DNA from: Haloarcula sp. CBA1127
Lineage (GTDB): Archaea > Halobacteriota > Halobacteria > Halobacteriales > Haloarculaceae
Reading direction: 5' to 3'
Length of the DNA stretch: 64,000 nucleotides
Assembly (NCBI RefSeq): GCF_001485575.1
Contig: NZ_BCNB01000009.1
Coordinates: 1 to 64,000 of the forward strand
Program-made: the position numbers and the translations under genes
Shown here: one piece after another, positions 32,384 through 42,221 of the stretch
Layout of the letters: each line of letters begins with the position of its first letter
How positions within the stretch are numbered: the stretch's first letter is position 1
The notes under the pieces: model-generated
What the model was told of the DNA's origin: nothing
The model's database searches: none
What the model saw: the letters and a program-made list of their open reading frames with translations, nothing else

Positions 32384-33244
32384 ATGACAACAGACCGCCG
32401 CCCTGACAAAATTGAACTGGATGGGCTTGATCAACAGTTAGCGAGCGCTGACGACGGAGATGTGACCGCCCTCACACGGGCAGTCGCAACGTACGAAACG
32501 CGGTTATCGACCGCACATGAGGACGGAGAATCCGACCGCTACCGTAGTATCTCAAGAGCCTATCGTGAACGACTCATCACCGTGCTTGACGACGCAATAC
32601 AGACCGAAGGGTGGGAGATCCTCGAAGAGTTTCTCAACGCATACCATCCAGAGACAACCGATGGGTTCCCACACGTGACGACAATCCTCCAGAACGTCAC
32701 TGGTCGCTACCTCATCCGTACCCGACTGTCGGATGGTGTCGATGCTATTCCAGCTCCCGCTCTGGCGTTCTTCAGTTCGATTCTCGACCAAATTGAGGGA
32801 GATGGATACGATTTCATTAGAGAGGCACTCCATCCGTACGGCTGGGGAATCGGGCATCCTGACCACTCGGTTGCGGACAACATTCATCAGCACGCCTCAA
32901 CAGGTCTTCCACTCGTGAATGCGATGCTCGAACACGCGTTCTACGCCGACCAGCATTCAGCGATAGAACTGCTGGAGCAACTGATCAATGACGAAGCAGT
33001 TCGACAGACGCTCCCATATCGGTCTGGCAAGATCTCGGGACCACGGTACCTGTTAGATGCTCCCGCCGGTGCGGTCAGCGAATTTAGCCCGACAATTCCA
33101 CGGTACTGGGAGTGGCAGGAGGACCTTGACTACGAGTTTGTGTTAGACGCGGATGTCGAGAAACGGATTCGAGATATCGTGACTGAGGAAGGGATTGACG
33201 GCGACTTGCCCACCGACTGGACGATTGCTGACCTAACCCTGTGA
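32384..33244 (+). CDS. hypothetical protein (286 aa)
   Basis: The start at 32384 (MTTDRRPDKIELDG) was chosen over an upstream in-frame codon because it follows a short promoter-like gap. The chain is mostly helical and acidic, with segments such as RLITVLDDAIQTEGWEILEE and HASTGLPLVNAMLEHAFYAD. It has no recognised domain. It is a lone plus-strand gene inside the island, divergent from the 32322 gene. Function unknown. Confidence 0.55.
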   Translation: MTTDRRPDKIELDGLDQQLASADDGDVTALTRAVATYETRLSTAHEDGESDRYRSISRAYRERLITVLDDAIQTEGWEILEEFLNAYHPETTDGFPHVTTILQNVTGRYLIRTRLSDGVDAIPAPALAFFSSILDQIEGDGYDFIREALHPYGWGIGHPDHSVADNIHQHASTGLPLVNAMLEHAFYADQHSAIELLEQLINDEAVRQTLPYRSGKISGPRYLLDAPAGAVSEFSPTIPRYWEWQEDLDYEFVLDADVEKRIRDIVTEEGIDGDLPTDWTIADLTL

Positions 33245-33322
33245 TGTGCCCTACCGCTGAATCTGAAGCTTAGGGAGTGAGTCGACAATATTTAATTGTT
33301 CGAGTGTTCGCTTTCCGAATGT

Positions 33323-33490
33323 ATGACTGATCTGATAGTCAAATCTGGCGTACGGGAGACAGTTGACGACCACCCAATCTCGGCAGACTTCTACGAAGCT
33401 CTCGACGAGAAGGTTGAAGCACTACTTGAGGACGCCGCTCGCCGAGCCGAAGCGAATGAGCGACAGACAGTGATGCCACAGGACTTGTAG
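33323..33490 (+). CDS. histone-fold-like protein, DUF1931 type (55 aa)
   Basis: The sequence MTDLIVKSGVRETVDDHPIS, then FYEALDEKVEALLEDAARRA and ERQTVMPQDL, matches the short haloarchaeal DUF1931 histone-like proteins, which end with the TVxPxDL of a histone fold. Length is normal for that group. These proteins may bind DNA, but their role is poorly known. The ATG at 33323 gives the standard start. Confidence 0.7.
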   Translation: MTDLIVKSGVRETVDDHPISADFYEALDEKVEALLEDAARRAEANERQTVMPQDL

Positions 33491-33815
33491 GCGTATCTCT
33501 ACGGAGACACTGAGATTCTTCATCTCCGGCCGGTTACGATTCCATTGCTGCTCTCTGTGCAGGCATGAATCTTTAGCCAATCGTGTGTTTATAACAAACT
33601 CCGAGGCCCATTGAATCGTTGCGGTCTTGTGATGCTATCACAATGCAGATTAGATGCCAATTTTGAGTATACTTTCTGCGGCGGCGGTTCTGTATATGAA
33701 CGGGTGCGGTTTATACGGTACCGTAGAAAGCACTAGCTTTGTGCTGCAAAATTCTGAATATGTACGTAGATCTAATCCATATCCAATTTTATTATCCTAA
33801 CTGGATTCACAACGA
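33491..33815. other. intergenic region, AT-rich
   Basis: No gene is called between the histone-like gene and the 3' end of the helicase gene. It contains T-rich stretches and one small open frame that is not convincing. Confidence 0.4.
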
Positions 33816-36800
33816 CTACGATGACGAATTTGTTGATTTGTTTCGGTTTTCGAGAAATCGATTACACCAAGATGGTAGATCATCCATCGGTCCACTCTCA
33901 GTAACGGTACCATCGTTGGTGATCCGAGTGAACACACCATCTCGTCCCCAGCCACACACCAGTGGTTTTAATCCTTGACCTGGTCGGGTTGCGATTTGTT
34001 GGTCAAACCGCACTGGTTCTTTACTCACGTCCTGTAGTACTGTGAGAAGTTGCCCGAGAAGTGGGTGCCCCGGCGCAAGATGCTGAACAGATGGGTATTC
34101 ATCAGCACACTCCGCCGAGAAAGTCACCGCTACGTCGTCAACAGCAGGCGCAATAGCCTGTGCAATCGTCTGTTCCCCATCCCCGACGGGAACCTCAATC
34201 AGTGCATCACCTACTGAGAGGCGATATGTACTGTCCGCAAAGTCAAAGTCCCCGTCATCGTACTCGAAATTAATCTCGTGAACCGGGGTGAATTTAATAC
34301 CGGCCTCGGAAAGCGCATCGTTATCGACTAACACTGACTGAAGACCCGGTGTCTCGAACGGTGGATCGTACTCGTATCCGTCTTCCCCGACCTCAACGAG
34401 GTCTGGGTGGCAGTAGGATTGCCACGCATCGAGTTTCGCTTCATCAATGACATCCTGTGCTACGAGATCGTCAACGTCCTCAAGAGACTCGCCAACATCA
34501 ACGCGGTCGTCCTGCTTCTGGTTTTCAATTTCCTCTGATAACTGTTTATCTGCTTTTTCAACAGTCTCTCGACTCTCATCAGAATCGGCGTTTAGCGTAG
34601 CGTCTCGAATCTGTTGGCTGACGCCCGAGAGAATGGGTTGCATTTCTCCCACGACGTTTTCGAAGAGGCCGATTCGGTCGTCAAGACGGTCGTAAATGTC
34701 TGTCTCGACAGTATCTTCATAACTGTAGTTGAGAATCGTGACCTCGTCATACCGTTGTCCGATACGGTCGATTCGGCCGATACGCTGTTCGACCCGCATC
34801 GGATTCCATGGAAGGTCGTAGTTGATGAGTGCGCCACATTCCTGTAAATTCAGGCCCTCGCTGGCTGAGTCAGTACAAACAAGAATATCGACCTGCCCAT
34901 CATCGTTAGCGAATTCTCGCTTGACACGCTCTTTACCGACAGTCGTCCAGCCCTCACTGTCAAGGTCATACATCTCGCCACCGCGGCCAGAATATGTCGC
35001 GACCGTCGCACCATGAATGGATGTCAGGCTGTTTCGAATGAAGTCCATCGTATCGGCGTACTGTGTGAAGATAATGACCCGATTGTGTCCCTCACGGTCC
35101 AGTTTTCCAAGGTCGCTGATGAGTTGACTGACCTTCGGATCTTCGTCGATATGCTTGAGGTCATTCACGAACGACTCCAGTTCCTCGATTTCCTGCTCAA
35201 GCAGATTGATTCCTTGGTCAGTGACACTCGGAACAATCTCGGCGAGGTCGGCGTCTTCGAGGTCACCACTGATTTCATCAATCGTATCGAGGTCATCCAG
35301 TTCGTACTCAGAGAGGGTTTCCAAGAGGGTCTGGCTGGAGTTACCTTGGGAGTCATTACGATTGGCAGCACGCTGTTTGCCCTTCAGCACGGTCCGCTGA
35401 GCGCGAAGCGTTTCGAGACGACTTTGCAGGCTCTGTGAAATCGCGTAGACACTGCTCGTAAGGCGCTGTCGGTAGGTCGTCATCACGAAGCCGATAGCCC
35501 TCGTCTCAGCCTCGTCGGACTGCTGAGCGAGCTTGTAGAACTTCCGAGTGTACTCGTCAATGCGGTCGTAGACATCTCGAGTTTCGTCTGTTAGTTCGAT
35601 CTTCCGCTGCTTCGGGTTTCGATCCGGGACTGTCTCATCCAGCAATCCGACTTTTTCGTACTTGCGCAAAGTGTCGCGCGTATTCCGATGAATGAGCGCA
35701 TCGACAGGCGTGGATTCTGCAAGGACGTCTCGGACGACTCGCCAACCAGCTTCTGAGAGATCGTCAAGGGCACTGAGTTGATCATTCCGCGAGTAAGTTA
35801 GCCACTCTTCCTCAGCCTTCCAGTCTGGGTAGAGAAGGTACTTGAGCTTCTCGTCCTCATTGGCTTCGAACGGGTCGACGTTGTACTCCCGAACTGCAGT
35901 TTCGAAACGCTCGACATACCCGTCGTACTGGTCGCCGTGGTCTGAAGCGAGATGGCACGCTTCGAGCACGCGCTGTTTGGCGATTCCGCGTGCGTGCTGC
36001 TCATCGGCGACATCAAGTTTCTCCGCGGCAGCGTCGAAGACCCTATCGGAGAGTGCTCGCTCATTTGGTAGCCGATCCTGATACCGCTGTTCGTCTAACG
36101 TGGCTTGTGCCGACCATGCTCCTCCTGATGACGCTGCATCGCTTTCGAATTGTTCTTTCAATGCCTGGTTGAGAGCCTGGCGGGTCTCAAAGAACTCGAC
36201 GAACCGGTCTTTCTTGTCCCAATCGCCGGGGAGGTCAAGCAATGTCATCAGGTCGTAGAGCTCGCCAGCGTGCAGCTGCATCGGCGTCGCCGTCAACAAG
36301 TAGTACGTCTGGGTGTGTTCACGAAGCCGCTCAAGGAGTGTATAGAACTTGCTACCGGAGCGGGCGTTGTGTGCTTCATCGATGATGACTGCGTCCCAGA
36401 CACCCTCTCGGCTGGATGTATCCCGCCCGCGTGCACTCGCTGGAACGTCTTCGCGAGTACGTACGTCGCCTTCGTCGCGCGGGGCAACCTGATTCCAACG
36501 GTCGTCAAGCCTGGCAGTATGCCACGACATGATGACGATCGATGGAGCGTCAGTTTGGTTGTCGGACTGCTGATCATAGAGGAATCGCCAAATCGGACTC
36601 GCGACCCACGCTTTCGAATGTTCGTCAGCATCAAGATCGAGGCTGCTAGCCGAGGGTGGAGCGTGTTCACGGCCGAACGCATCATGGAAGGCGTACTGGT
36701 TCCCGCTTCCCCGATCGAAACGGTAAGCGTTGATATTGAACTTCTCCCAAAGCTCCTCTTGCCACTGAATCGTCAGGCTTGCGGGAACAAGGAGGAGACC

Positions 36801-37751
36801 GGTTTCCAGATCATCTGTCAGCCCAAGCCGAGAGAGCGTCAGTCCAGCCTCGATTGTCTTCCCGAGCCCGACCTCGTCGCACAGGAGGAAACTATTCGGG
36901 TATGTGTTGACAAGTGTGTCTGAGACGACGCGCTGGTGGGGCCAGGGTGTGATCGTACTACCCTCTTCAGCGAGGGCCAATCCGCCAGGAGCGAGCGAGC
37001 CGTCTGCGATGATGTTCGCTTTGTCGCGCTCGGTTGGTGGCGCTTCGCCGCGTGCAATCTGGATAGCAGAATCTATCTCAGTATCCGAATCGGGAGCCTT
37101 CCAGTCGATAATCTCCTCTTCGATAGCCCTGGGAAGATTGTAAACTTCGACGTAAGGATGATTGTTGTCCCAGAGACGGTCGAACGTGTCGACATCGCCC
37201 TTGACGTATTCGCGCTGTCCATCACGCCACTCACGGTGGACCTTGAACCGCTCATAATTGCGCTCCCAGCCGCCTGCAGTTTCGTTGACGCTGCCCTCGA
37301 ACGACAGCAAGTTCTCCTGATCGTCGTGAAAGATGCCGACTTTCGGATGGAAAATACCCCAGTTTCCTTGCCGAGGCACAGCGACCTTGATTGTGAGTCG
37401 GTCTTCTCGAAGAAGTTGAGCGAGGAGTTGGAGTTGGGCGTCAAGCCGCTCATCGTCGAGTTCATCGAGACCCTCGCTGAGTTCGTCCGAGAGAGCTTCC
37501 AAAACGGGGCGGTCGGTCTCGTACAGTTCCGCACCGACGATAAGTCGCATCTCTCCATCGTTTTCTACGAGTGCATGGACGCCGCGGGCCGCAACGGCGA
37601 GGGCACTGCTCGAGAAGTAGCCTGCCACACGGTCGTACCGAACGCTTCGTTCGAGGGCAGGGACGTAGAATTCATCAACAAGATGAGACCCGCTTGTTGA
37701 GGGCTGGCTCTCGTAAATAGAGTCCCAAGAATATGTCTGAAGGTCAGCCAT
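33816..37751 (-). CDS. helA: PLD-SNF2 fusion helicase, HelA type (1311 aa)
   Basis: The N-terminal phospholipase-D-like nuclease domain has HPK (residues 135-137) and GSVNET (153-158). A long SNF2-type helicase follows: Walker A DEVGLGKT (about 292-299), DEAH (458-461), and the C-terminal lobe with IIFTQYADTMDF, LNLQECGALINYD and EQRIGRIDRIGQ. This is the architecture of the helicase found with DUF1156, DUF499 and DUF3780 in anti-phage gene sets, and it resembles DrmD/DrmC parts of DISARM. It is the last gene of the operon beginning at 45764. Confidence 0.85.
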   Translation of the reverse strand: MADLQTYSWDSIYESQPSTSGSHLVDEFYVPALERSVRYDRVAGYFSSSALAVAARGVHALVENDGEMRLIVGAELYETDRPVLEALSDELSEGLDELDDERLDAQLQLLAQLLREDRLTIKVAVPRQGNWGIFHPKVGIFHDDQENLLSFEGSVNETAGGWERNYERFKVHREWRDGQREYVKGDVDTFDRLWDNNHPYVEVYNLPRAIEEEIIDWKAPDSDTEIDSAIQIARGEAPPTERDKANIIADGSLAPGGLALAEEGSTITPWPHQRVVSDTLVNTYPNSFLLCDEVGLGKTIEAGLTLSRLGLTDDLETGLLLVPASLTIQWQEELWEKFNINAYRFDRGSGNQYAFHDAFGREHAPPSASSLDLDADEHSKAWVASPIWRFLYDQQSDNQTDAPSIVIMSWHTARLDDRWNQVAPRDEGDVRTREDVPASARGRDTSSREGVWDAVIIDEAHNARSGSKFYTLLERLREHTQTYYLLTATPMQLHAGELYDLMTLLDLPGDWDKKDRFVEFFETRQALNQALKEQFESDAASSGGAWSAQATLDEQRYQDRLPNERALSDRVFDAAAEKLDVADEQHARGIAKQRVLEACHLASDHGDQYDGYVERFETAVREYNVDPFEANEDEKLKYLLYPDWKAEEEWLTYSRNDQLSALDDLSEAGWRVVRDVLAESTPVDALIHRNTRDTLRKYEKVGLLDETVPDRNPKQRKIELTDETRDVYDRIDEYTRKFYKLAQQSDEAETRAIGFVMTTYRQRLTSSVYAISQSLQSRLETLRAQRTVLKGKQRAANRNDSQGNSSQTLLETLSEYELDDLDTIDEISGDLEDADLAEIVPSVTDQGINLLEQEIEELESFVNDLKHIDEDPKVSQLISDLGKLDREGHNRVIIFTQYADTMDFIRNSLTSIHGATVATYSGRGGEMYDLDSEGWTTVGKERVKREFANDDGQVDILVCTDSASEGLNLQECGALINYDLPWNPMRVEQRIGRIDRIGQRYDEVTILNYSYEDTVETDIYDRLDDRIGLFENVVGEMQPILSGVSQQIRDATLNADSDESRETVEKADKQLSEEIENQKQDDRVDVGESLEDVDDLVAQDVIDEAKLDAWQSYCHPDLVEVGEDGYEYDPPFETPGLQSVLVDNDALSEAGIKFTPVHEINFEYDDGDFDFADSTYRLSVGDALIEVPVGDGEQTIAQAIAPAVDDVAVTFSAECADEYPSVQHLAPGHPLLGQLLTVLQDVSKEPVRFDQQIATRPGQGLKPLVCGWGRDGVFTRITNDGTVTESGPMDDLPSWCNRFLENRNKSTNSSS

Positions 37752-37804
37752 CAGTGAGCTTACTTGATTATCTCATTCTGAGGCTACTTAATCACTCCAG
37801 TCGG

Positions 37805-38755
37805 TCAGCTGTCGTCCATATCTGGAACAAGGGTTAGATCGTCCAAATCTGCGAGAACATCGGCGACGAGTCGGTCGGCGAGGTTCAGCCCCAATCCTAC
37901 CGCTATCTGGACTGCTTCGACGTAGGTCCCGAACGTGTCCAAGGTAACCGTTCTCCCTCGTGCTGTCATCGAGTGGGAGAGTTCATTCCGCGCATCCCGC
38001 AGTGTGTCGTCCAGAACGTCCAGTTCGATATTCTCTGGAGCGAGGCCCTCATCTCGAAGCCATCCTATAACCTCATCAAGCCGGGTGTCATCCAGTTCTG
38101 AGTCGACTCCTGTCGCGAGTTCTTTCACTGTGACTGCCCCCACCTCTTCGACCATCGCTGCGCTGGTCAGAACAGCAACCAGTAGCGGCGGGTGGGCGAT
38201 GTAACTGAACATCTCTGACCCGTACTCTTGGAGGTAACGAGATTCGTCATCCTGGAGATGGGCCGCTAGCTCATCTGCTTGCCAGAGACTTTCACTAATC
38301 CACTGGATCCACATCGATGTCTGAAGCGAGAACTCAATTCGGTCCCGTAGCTCTCGTGAATGTCGAAGCCAGCGACGTGACAAGAGTTCGTAGTCGGTTT
38401 CATTCCCGAACGTCGCCCGTTTTCGGCACGCATCTATCGACGTGGTGAACTCCTCAAAGGTCGACTCAAAGTTTCTGAGAAGATCCGCGACCTGCCCGAT
38501 TCCCCAGCTGAGCCGAACAGGTAGCGCATCCAAGACTTGCCCATCAGATGAACGACGGCGTTCGAGGTCGGTCTCGTACACCGACACGGCTGAATTATGC
38601 ACCTGAAGGCAATACTGGAACCGCTGCCAACAGAGTTCGATAATCGCGGCATGCCACTGACCGTCAGGAAGAGGAACACGAAGCTTCGTCGGCGACCCAT
38701 CACCCTGCTCCCCGAGAGTGAGGTGAACCGCAGTGAGGTCGCCGAACGCTCGCAT
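37805..38755 (-). CDS. unknown protein of the defence operon (316 aa)
   Basis: The protein is all-helical looking, with segments YCLQVHNSAVSVYETDLERR, DACRKRATFGNETDYELLSR and LDEVIGWLRDEGLAPENIEL. I do not recognise a known domain. It sits between the DUF1156 methyltransferase (5-base gap) and the helicase (53-base gap) on the same strand. It may be an accessory or target-recognition subunit. It is the least understood member of the operon. Confidence 0.6.
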   Translation of the reverse strand: MRAFGDLTAVHLTLGEQGDGSPTKLRVPLPDGQWHAAIIELCWQRFQYCLQVHNSAVSVYETDLERRRSSDGQVLDALPVRLSWGIGQVADLLRNFESTFEEFTTSIDACRKRATFGNETDYELLSRRWLRHSRELRDRIEFSLQTSMWIQWISESLWQADELAAHLQDDESRYLQEYGSEMFSYIAHPPLLVAVLTSAAMVEEVGAVTVKELATGVDSELDDTRLDEVIGWLRDEGLAPENIELDVLDDTLRDARNELSHSMTARGRTVTLDTFGTYVEAVQIAVGLGLNLADRLVADVLADLDDLTLVPDMDDS

Positions 38756-38760
38756 TCGGC

Positions 38761-41604
38761 TTAGTGCTCCCCGAGCGTGCTCTGCGTCGTCTCGTTGCCG
38801 TCTTCTGCGAAGACGTTGGGGTTGAAGTCAAGGTCCAACGCGTCGCTCGTCCGGCCGACGGCAAGGTCCCGAGCAAATTCCCAGTCCTCGTGGTTGTGCG
38901 GAAGCACCTGGAGCAAGGCTTTCAGCGTCGCCTTGAACTGGCTGTCCGAGTCGAAGTTGCGTTCTCGAAGCCACTCGATGGTCTCGGTCTCGCCACGCTT
39001 GGCGTAGACGTGCATCGCGGCGTGGACGGCGTCCAGCGAACGCGGGAACGAGAGGTCGTCAGGGTCAACCGGCAGACGACTGGACCGGTCTTCGGGCTTT
39101 TCGTTGATGTTCTGCACGCGGCCGTCGTGTCCGCGGAGGCTGATGTCGCCGCGGCTCTTGCGCCAAGTCTTCGTCGACCGCTTGATTTCGTCGATGTCGA
39201 CGCCGATTCCGAGGCCGAGTTGGCGACCGTCGTCATAAGAGAATGTCTCGGCTTCGTGGACGAGCCAACAGAGGATATACCACTCTGTAACATCGTCTAG
39301 AATGTCGACATCCATCCCTTCCAGATATTCGTCGACGAGGATTTGGGTCACAGCCTCCCGTGCGGTTTCAAGGGCTTTCCGCGGAGGGACCTCCTCGTCC
39401 TGATCGTCGACAACAGGATAGGCGTCGGCGAAGACCCGAAGCGTCGGGCCGAACGCAGAGATGATGACGTCGGTCTTAGTCAGAGAGATACCAGATTCAA
39501 GGAGGTCACGAGCCGCTTCTTTCGCGGCATTTCGTGTGTCCGCCTCGACGTCGCTCCAGAGTGTAGGGATTGCGTTCTCAGTATCGCGTTCTTCGTGAGG
39601 CTTACGGCCTGTTAGTAAGAGAGTTGAGTCTGCAGATGCACTACTCCTCATGTTTGCCCTTTGTGGCATCTCGCTCGTAATTGGATGAGTAGAAGTGATG
39701 ACGAAACCTGAGTTGATGAGCGACTTAGCCAAAGTATCCCATGCATCGGTCTCTTTGTGAGTGAACATAACTGTCATTACGCCACCCGATGACAGCTGGT
39801 TGTAAATATTTGAGAATATCTCGCTCATCTTATTCTCATAGAATTCATTGGCAAGTTCCTTCTTTGAATTGGAACTACTGGAGACGCTATCAAATCTCTC
39901 CGGGTTAGCTACCGCCTCGTTCTCTTTATCGGTTAAACCATCTGAGAACAGTTCTGGGTGTACGTCACCAAGGTACTTCTTTAGCCATCCATAGAAGACA
40001 TCAGCGAGTTCAGAATACATGATGCTGCTATAGTAAGGGGGGTCAACGACCGCTGCTTGGATTTCGCGGCCGGTCGTCAAGTCGGCGGCATCTTCGTTGG
40101 TAATAGTCGCCGGCTGGCTACCCTCTGGAAGATACGAGACGAGTTCCTCATATGAATCACGGACTTTCTCGTATAGAGAGTTGAAATCCATCGTACCAAG
40201 CAACGGATTATTATCGCAAAATACCCTAGTGAATACTAGAATATTCCCCTTGAATACTGGGTTTGGGTAGCCTTTACTTGTGTCCCAGTCTGCAAGTCGC
40301 GCATTTCGGTCAATAAATTTGCTACACGCAAGAGAAAGAACTGAAAGAATCGCCTCTGCCTCATTTTCTTCATGTTCTCGTAATATCTCGGGCTTATAGT
40401 GGTTAAACGCCTGAAGGTATTCGTAGTGCGAAATTAATTGCCGAGGTGAAAATAGGTCTCTAAGTTCTGTAACGCCATAGGGGACTGCTCGGTCAGCGTA
40501 CCCCTCGAATCGCTCAACAGAGAGGATTGTGGAGAGTTCATAATCATTCTCTACGCGCTCTTTCGCTAACTCAAGTGCTTCTCGATCCGTCTGGTTCGGT
40601 GCTCGGAAGCCAGATTTACCATTGCTATCAATGTATCTAACGCAGTAAATCTCGTACTCAAAGTCGTTATTTTTGAACTTCTCTCTGATTGTATCCCCCT
40701 CCGTAACGACGTTACAGTGAGGGCAATCAGCTTCACCACCCCTATCAACAAACCCATCGTTAGGTTCGAAATCATCGAGATCGGGATGATTAAGATCGGT
40801 ATAGCAGCGATACGAAACAGTCCGGTCATCCTCTATTTTTGGCTTGACAACTGCGCTCCCAGATTTTATTGTCCATTTTGGAATCAGAGGAATGTCACCG
40901 CCACACTGTGGACACTCTACACGATATGACGTGACATATATGTCTGGGCTCTGGCCAGACTCTGATTCTGGATAGAGTTCCTCGAGATTATTGCGCGCTC
41001 GGTCATGAATTTTGTCGGCCCAATAATCAAGATCAGAACCAAGAGAACCGGCGGTAGGTGCATACTGAAGAAGGACCTTAAGAATCAGTGACGGTACCGG
41101 ATTTAGCTCGTTTGCGCTTGTTGGGAGTTCATAACGAATGGATTCGAATGGAATCACTCCACCGCCAGCTGTCGGATCAAGGATAGCTGGCAGTTCGCCA
41201 TCCCATTGATTACGAAGGAGTGAGTGGAGTTCTTTTGTCTCAGACGGGCTAGGAGACTGCGTGAAAGGACGGGGATACCCATAGTGTTCCCCAAGCGTTC
41301 CATTCCGCTCTGATTCAGTTGCCTTCTTCCTCTCAACATACTCAGATAGTCCGCTATCCAGTTCTTTTGGCCCGATCTGCATCCATTGCAGTAATTCGTC
41401 TGAGGAAACATCTTGAGGTAGAACCGATGCAAGAATCGCCAGTCTTGAAGCAGGAGTAGGTCGCCGCGCGAACCACGGATGAAGATAGCGGTGTGGCGGC
41501 ATATGCTTTGGATTCCCTTCCTTCAAGTTCTCAATACCAACTGCCTTCAGCGGAAGCTGTCCTTCGATAGCGAGCGGTTTCAGATCGTCGTTGTGTTCAC
41601 TCAT
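38761..41604 (-). CDS. DUF1156 DNA adenine methyltransferase with zinc ribbon (947 aa)
   Basis: The SAM-binding motif I appears as ILDPTAGGGVIPFESI (about residues 141-156). The catalytic motif DPPYYSS is near residue 526. A zinc ribbon CPQCGGDIPL...CPHC lies near residues 235-300. The opening HMPPHRYLHPWFARRPTPAS is the DUF1156 signature. Proteins of this COG1743 type modify adenine in host DNA in defence sets, so the helicase attacks unmodified DNA. Its ATG overlaps the upstream stop (ATGA). Confidence 0.85.
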   Translation of the reverse strand: MSEHNDDLKPLAIEGQLPLKAVGIENLKEGNPKHMPPHRYLHPWFARRPTPASRLAILASVLPQDVSSDELLQWMQIGPKELDSGLSEYVERKKATESERNGTLGEHYGYPRPFTQSPSPSETKELHSLLRNQWDGELPAILDPTAGGGVIPFESIRYELPTSANELNPVPSLILKVLLQYAPTAGSLGSDLDYWADKIHDRARNNLEELYPESESGQSPDIYVTSYRVECPQCGGDIPLIPKWTIKSGSAVVKPKIEDDRTVSYRCYTDLNHPDLDDFEPNDGFVDRGGEADCPHCNVVTEGDTIREKFKNNDFEYEIYCVRYIDSNGKSGFRAPNQTDREALELAKERVENDYELSTILSVERFEGYADRAVPYGVTELRDLFSPRQLISHYEYLQAFNHYKPEILREHEENEAEAILSVLSLACSKFIDRNARLADWDTSKGYPNPVFKGNILVFTRVFCDNNPLLGTMDFNSLYEKVRDSYEELVSYLPEGSQPATITNEDAADLTTGREIQAAVVDPPYYSSIMYSELADVFYGWLKKYLGDVHPELFSDGLTDKENEAVANPERFDSVSSSSNSKKELANEFYENKMSEIFSNIYNQLSSGGVMTVMFTHKETDAWDTLAKSLINSGFVITSTHPITSEMPQRANMRSSASADSTLLLTGRKPHEERDTENAIPTLWSDVEADTRNAAKEAARDLLESGISLTKTDVIISAFGPTLRVFADAYPVVDDQDEEVPPRKALETAREAVTQILVDEYLEGMDVDILDDVTEWYILCWLVHEAETFSYDDGRQLGLGIGVDIDEIKRSTKTWRKSRGDISLRGHDGRVQNINEKPEDRSSRLPVDPDDLSFPRSLDAVHAAMHVYAKRGETETIEWLRERNFDSDSQFKATLKALLQVLPHNHEDWEFARDLAVGRTSDALDLDFNPNVFAEDGNETTQSTLGEH

Positions 41605-42221
41605 AGGTGGTCAGTCAGCAAGGTCCGCAGTGCTTTTTCGCCGTTCGGGCTGGACGGGGCGCGACACTTTGCATGCCAGTAGTAACACTCCTCGTCGCCC
41701 ATGCTGGCGATTCCGCGACAGAGGGCACGCATCCTGTCGACACGCTGGAGCGGTTTGATGCCGCGGAACGCGAGTGCCAGACGCACGCCAACAGTTTCTG
41801 GGAGGAAAAGGTCACCAGTGCCGCTGGAGGTGACGATTGTGGCATCAAGTTCCGCGCCGTCGACGGTTTCCTTGATGAGCGGAGAGAGGGCGCGGAAGCG
41901 ACCACCGTCGAGACGGGCAATTTTCACGGCCGCCCATCCGTCCCAGTCCCAGCCCGTCGCTTCCTTGGCCGACGAATCATCGAAGACCTCCTCGAAGGAC
42001 TCGACGGTGAGCGAACGCCCGTGGCGTTCGAGCCGATTGCGACGGCTGGCCGCTTGTTCTTCGGGGAGCAGTTCGTACAGCGTGACCTCGCCGCCGTTCG
42101 ACCCTTCGCGGCGCGTCATCGCGAACGTCGGCCGTCCGCCGTAGACACTACTCCCGAAGGAGGACGCTGGCGCGTCCTCGGTCGCCGTGCTGGCTTGCGT
42201 TGAGTCGAGTCCCGTCGTCAT
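41601..42221 (-). CDS. DUF3780-like defence protein (206 aa)
   Basis: The region GWDWDGWAAVKIARLDGGRF, then VRLALAFRGIKPLQRVDRMR and MGDEECYYWHAKC, fits the DUF3780 protein that accompanies DUF1156 and DUF499 in anti-phage gene sets. No catalytic motif is seen; it may be a structural or regulatory subunit. It overlaps both neighbours by 4 bases (ATGA), so expression is coupled. Confidence 0.65.
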   Translation of the reverse strand: MTTGLDSTQASTATEDAPASSFGSSVYGGRPTFAMTRREGSNGGEVTLYELLPEEQAASRRNRLERHGRSLTVESFEEVFDDSSAKEATGWDWDGWAAVKIARLDGGRFRALSPLIKETVDGAELDATIVTSSGTGDLFLPETVGVRLALAFRGIKPLQRVDRMRALCRGIASMGDEECYYWHAKCRAPSSPNGEKALRTLLTDHL

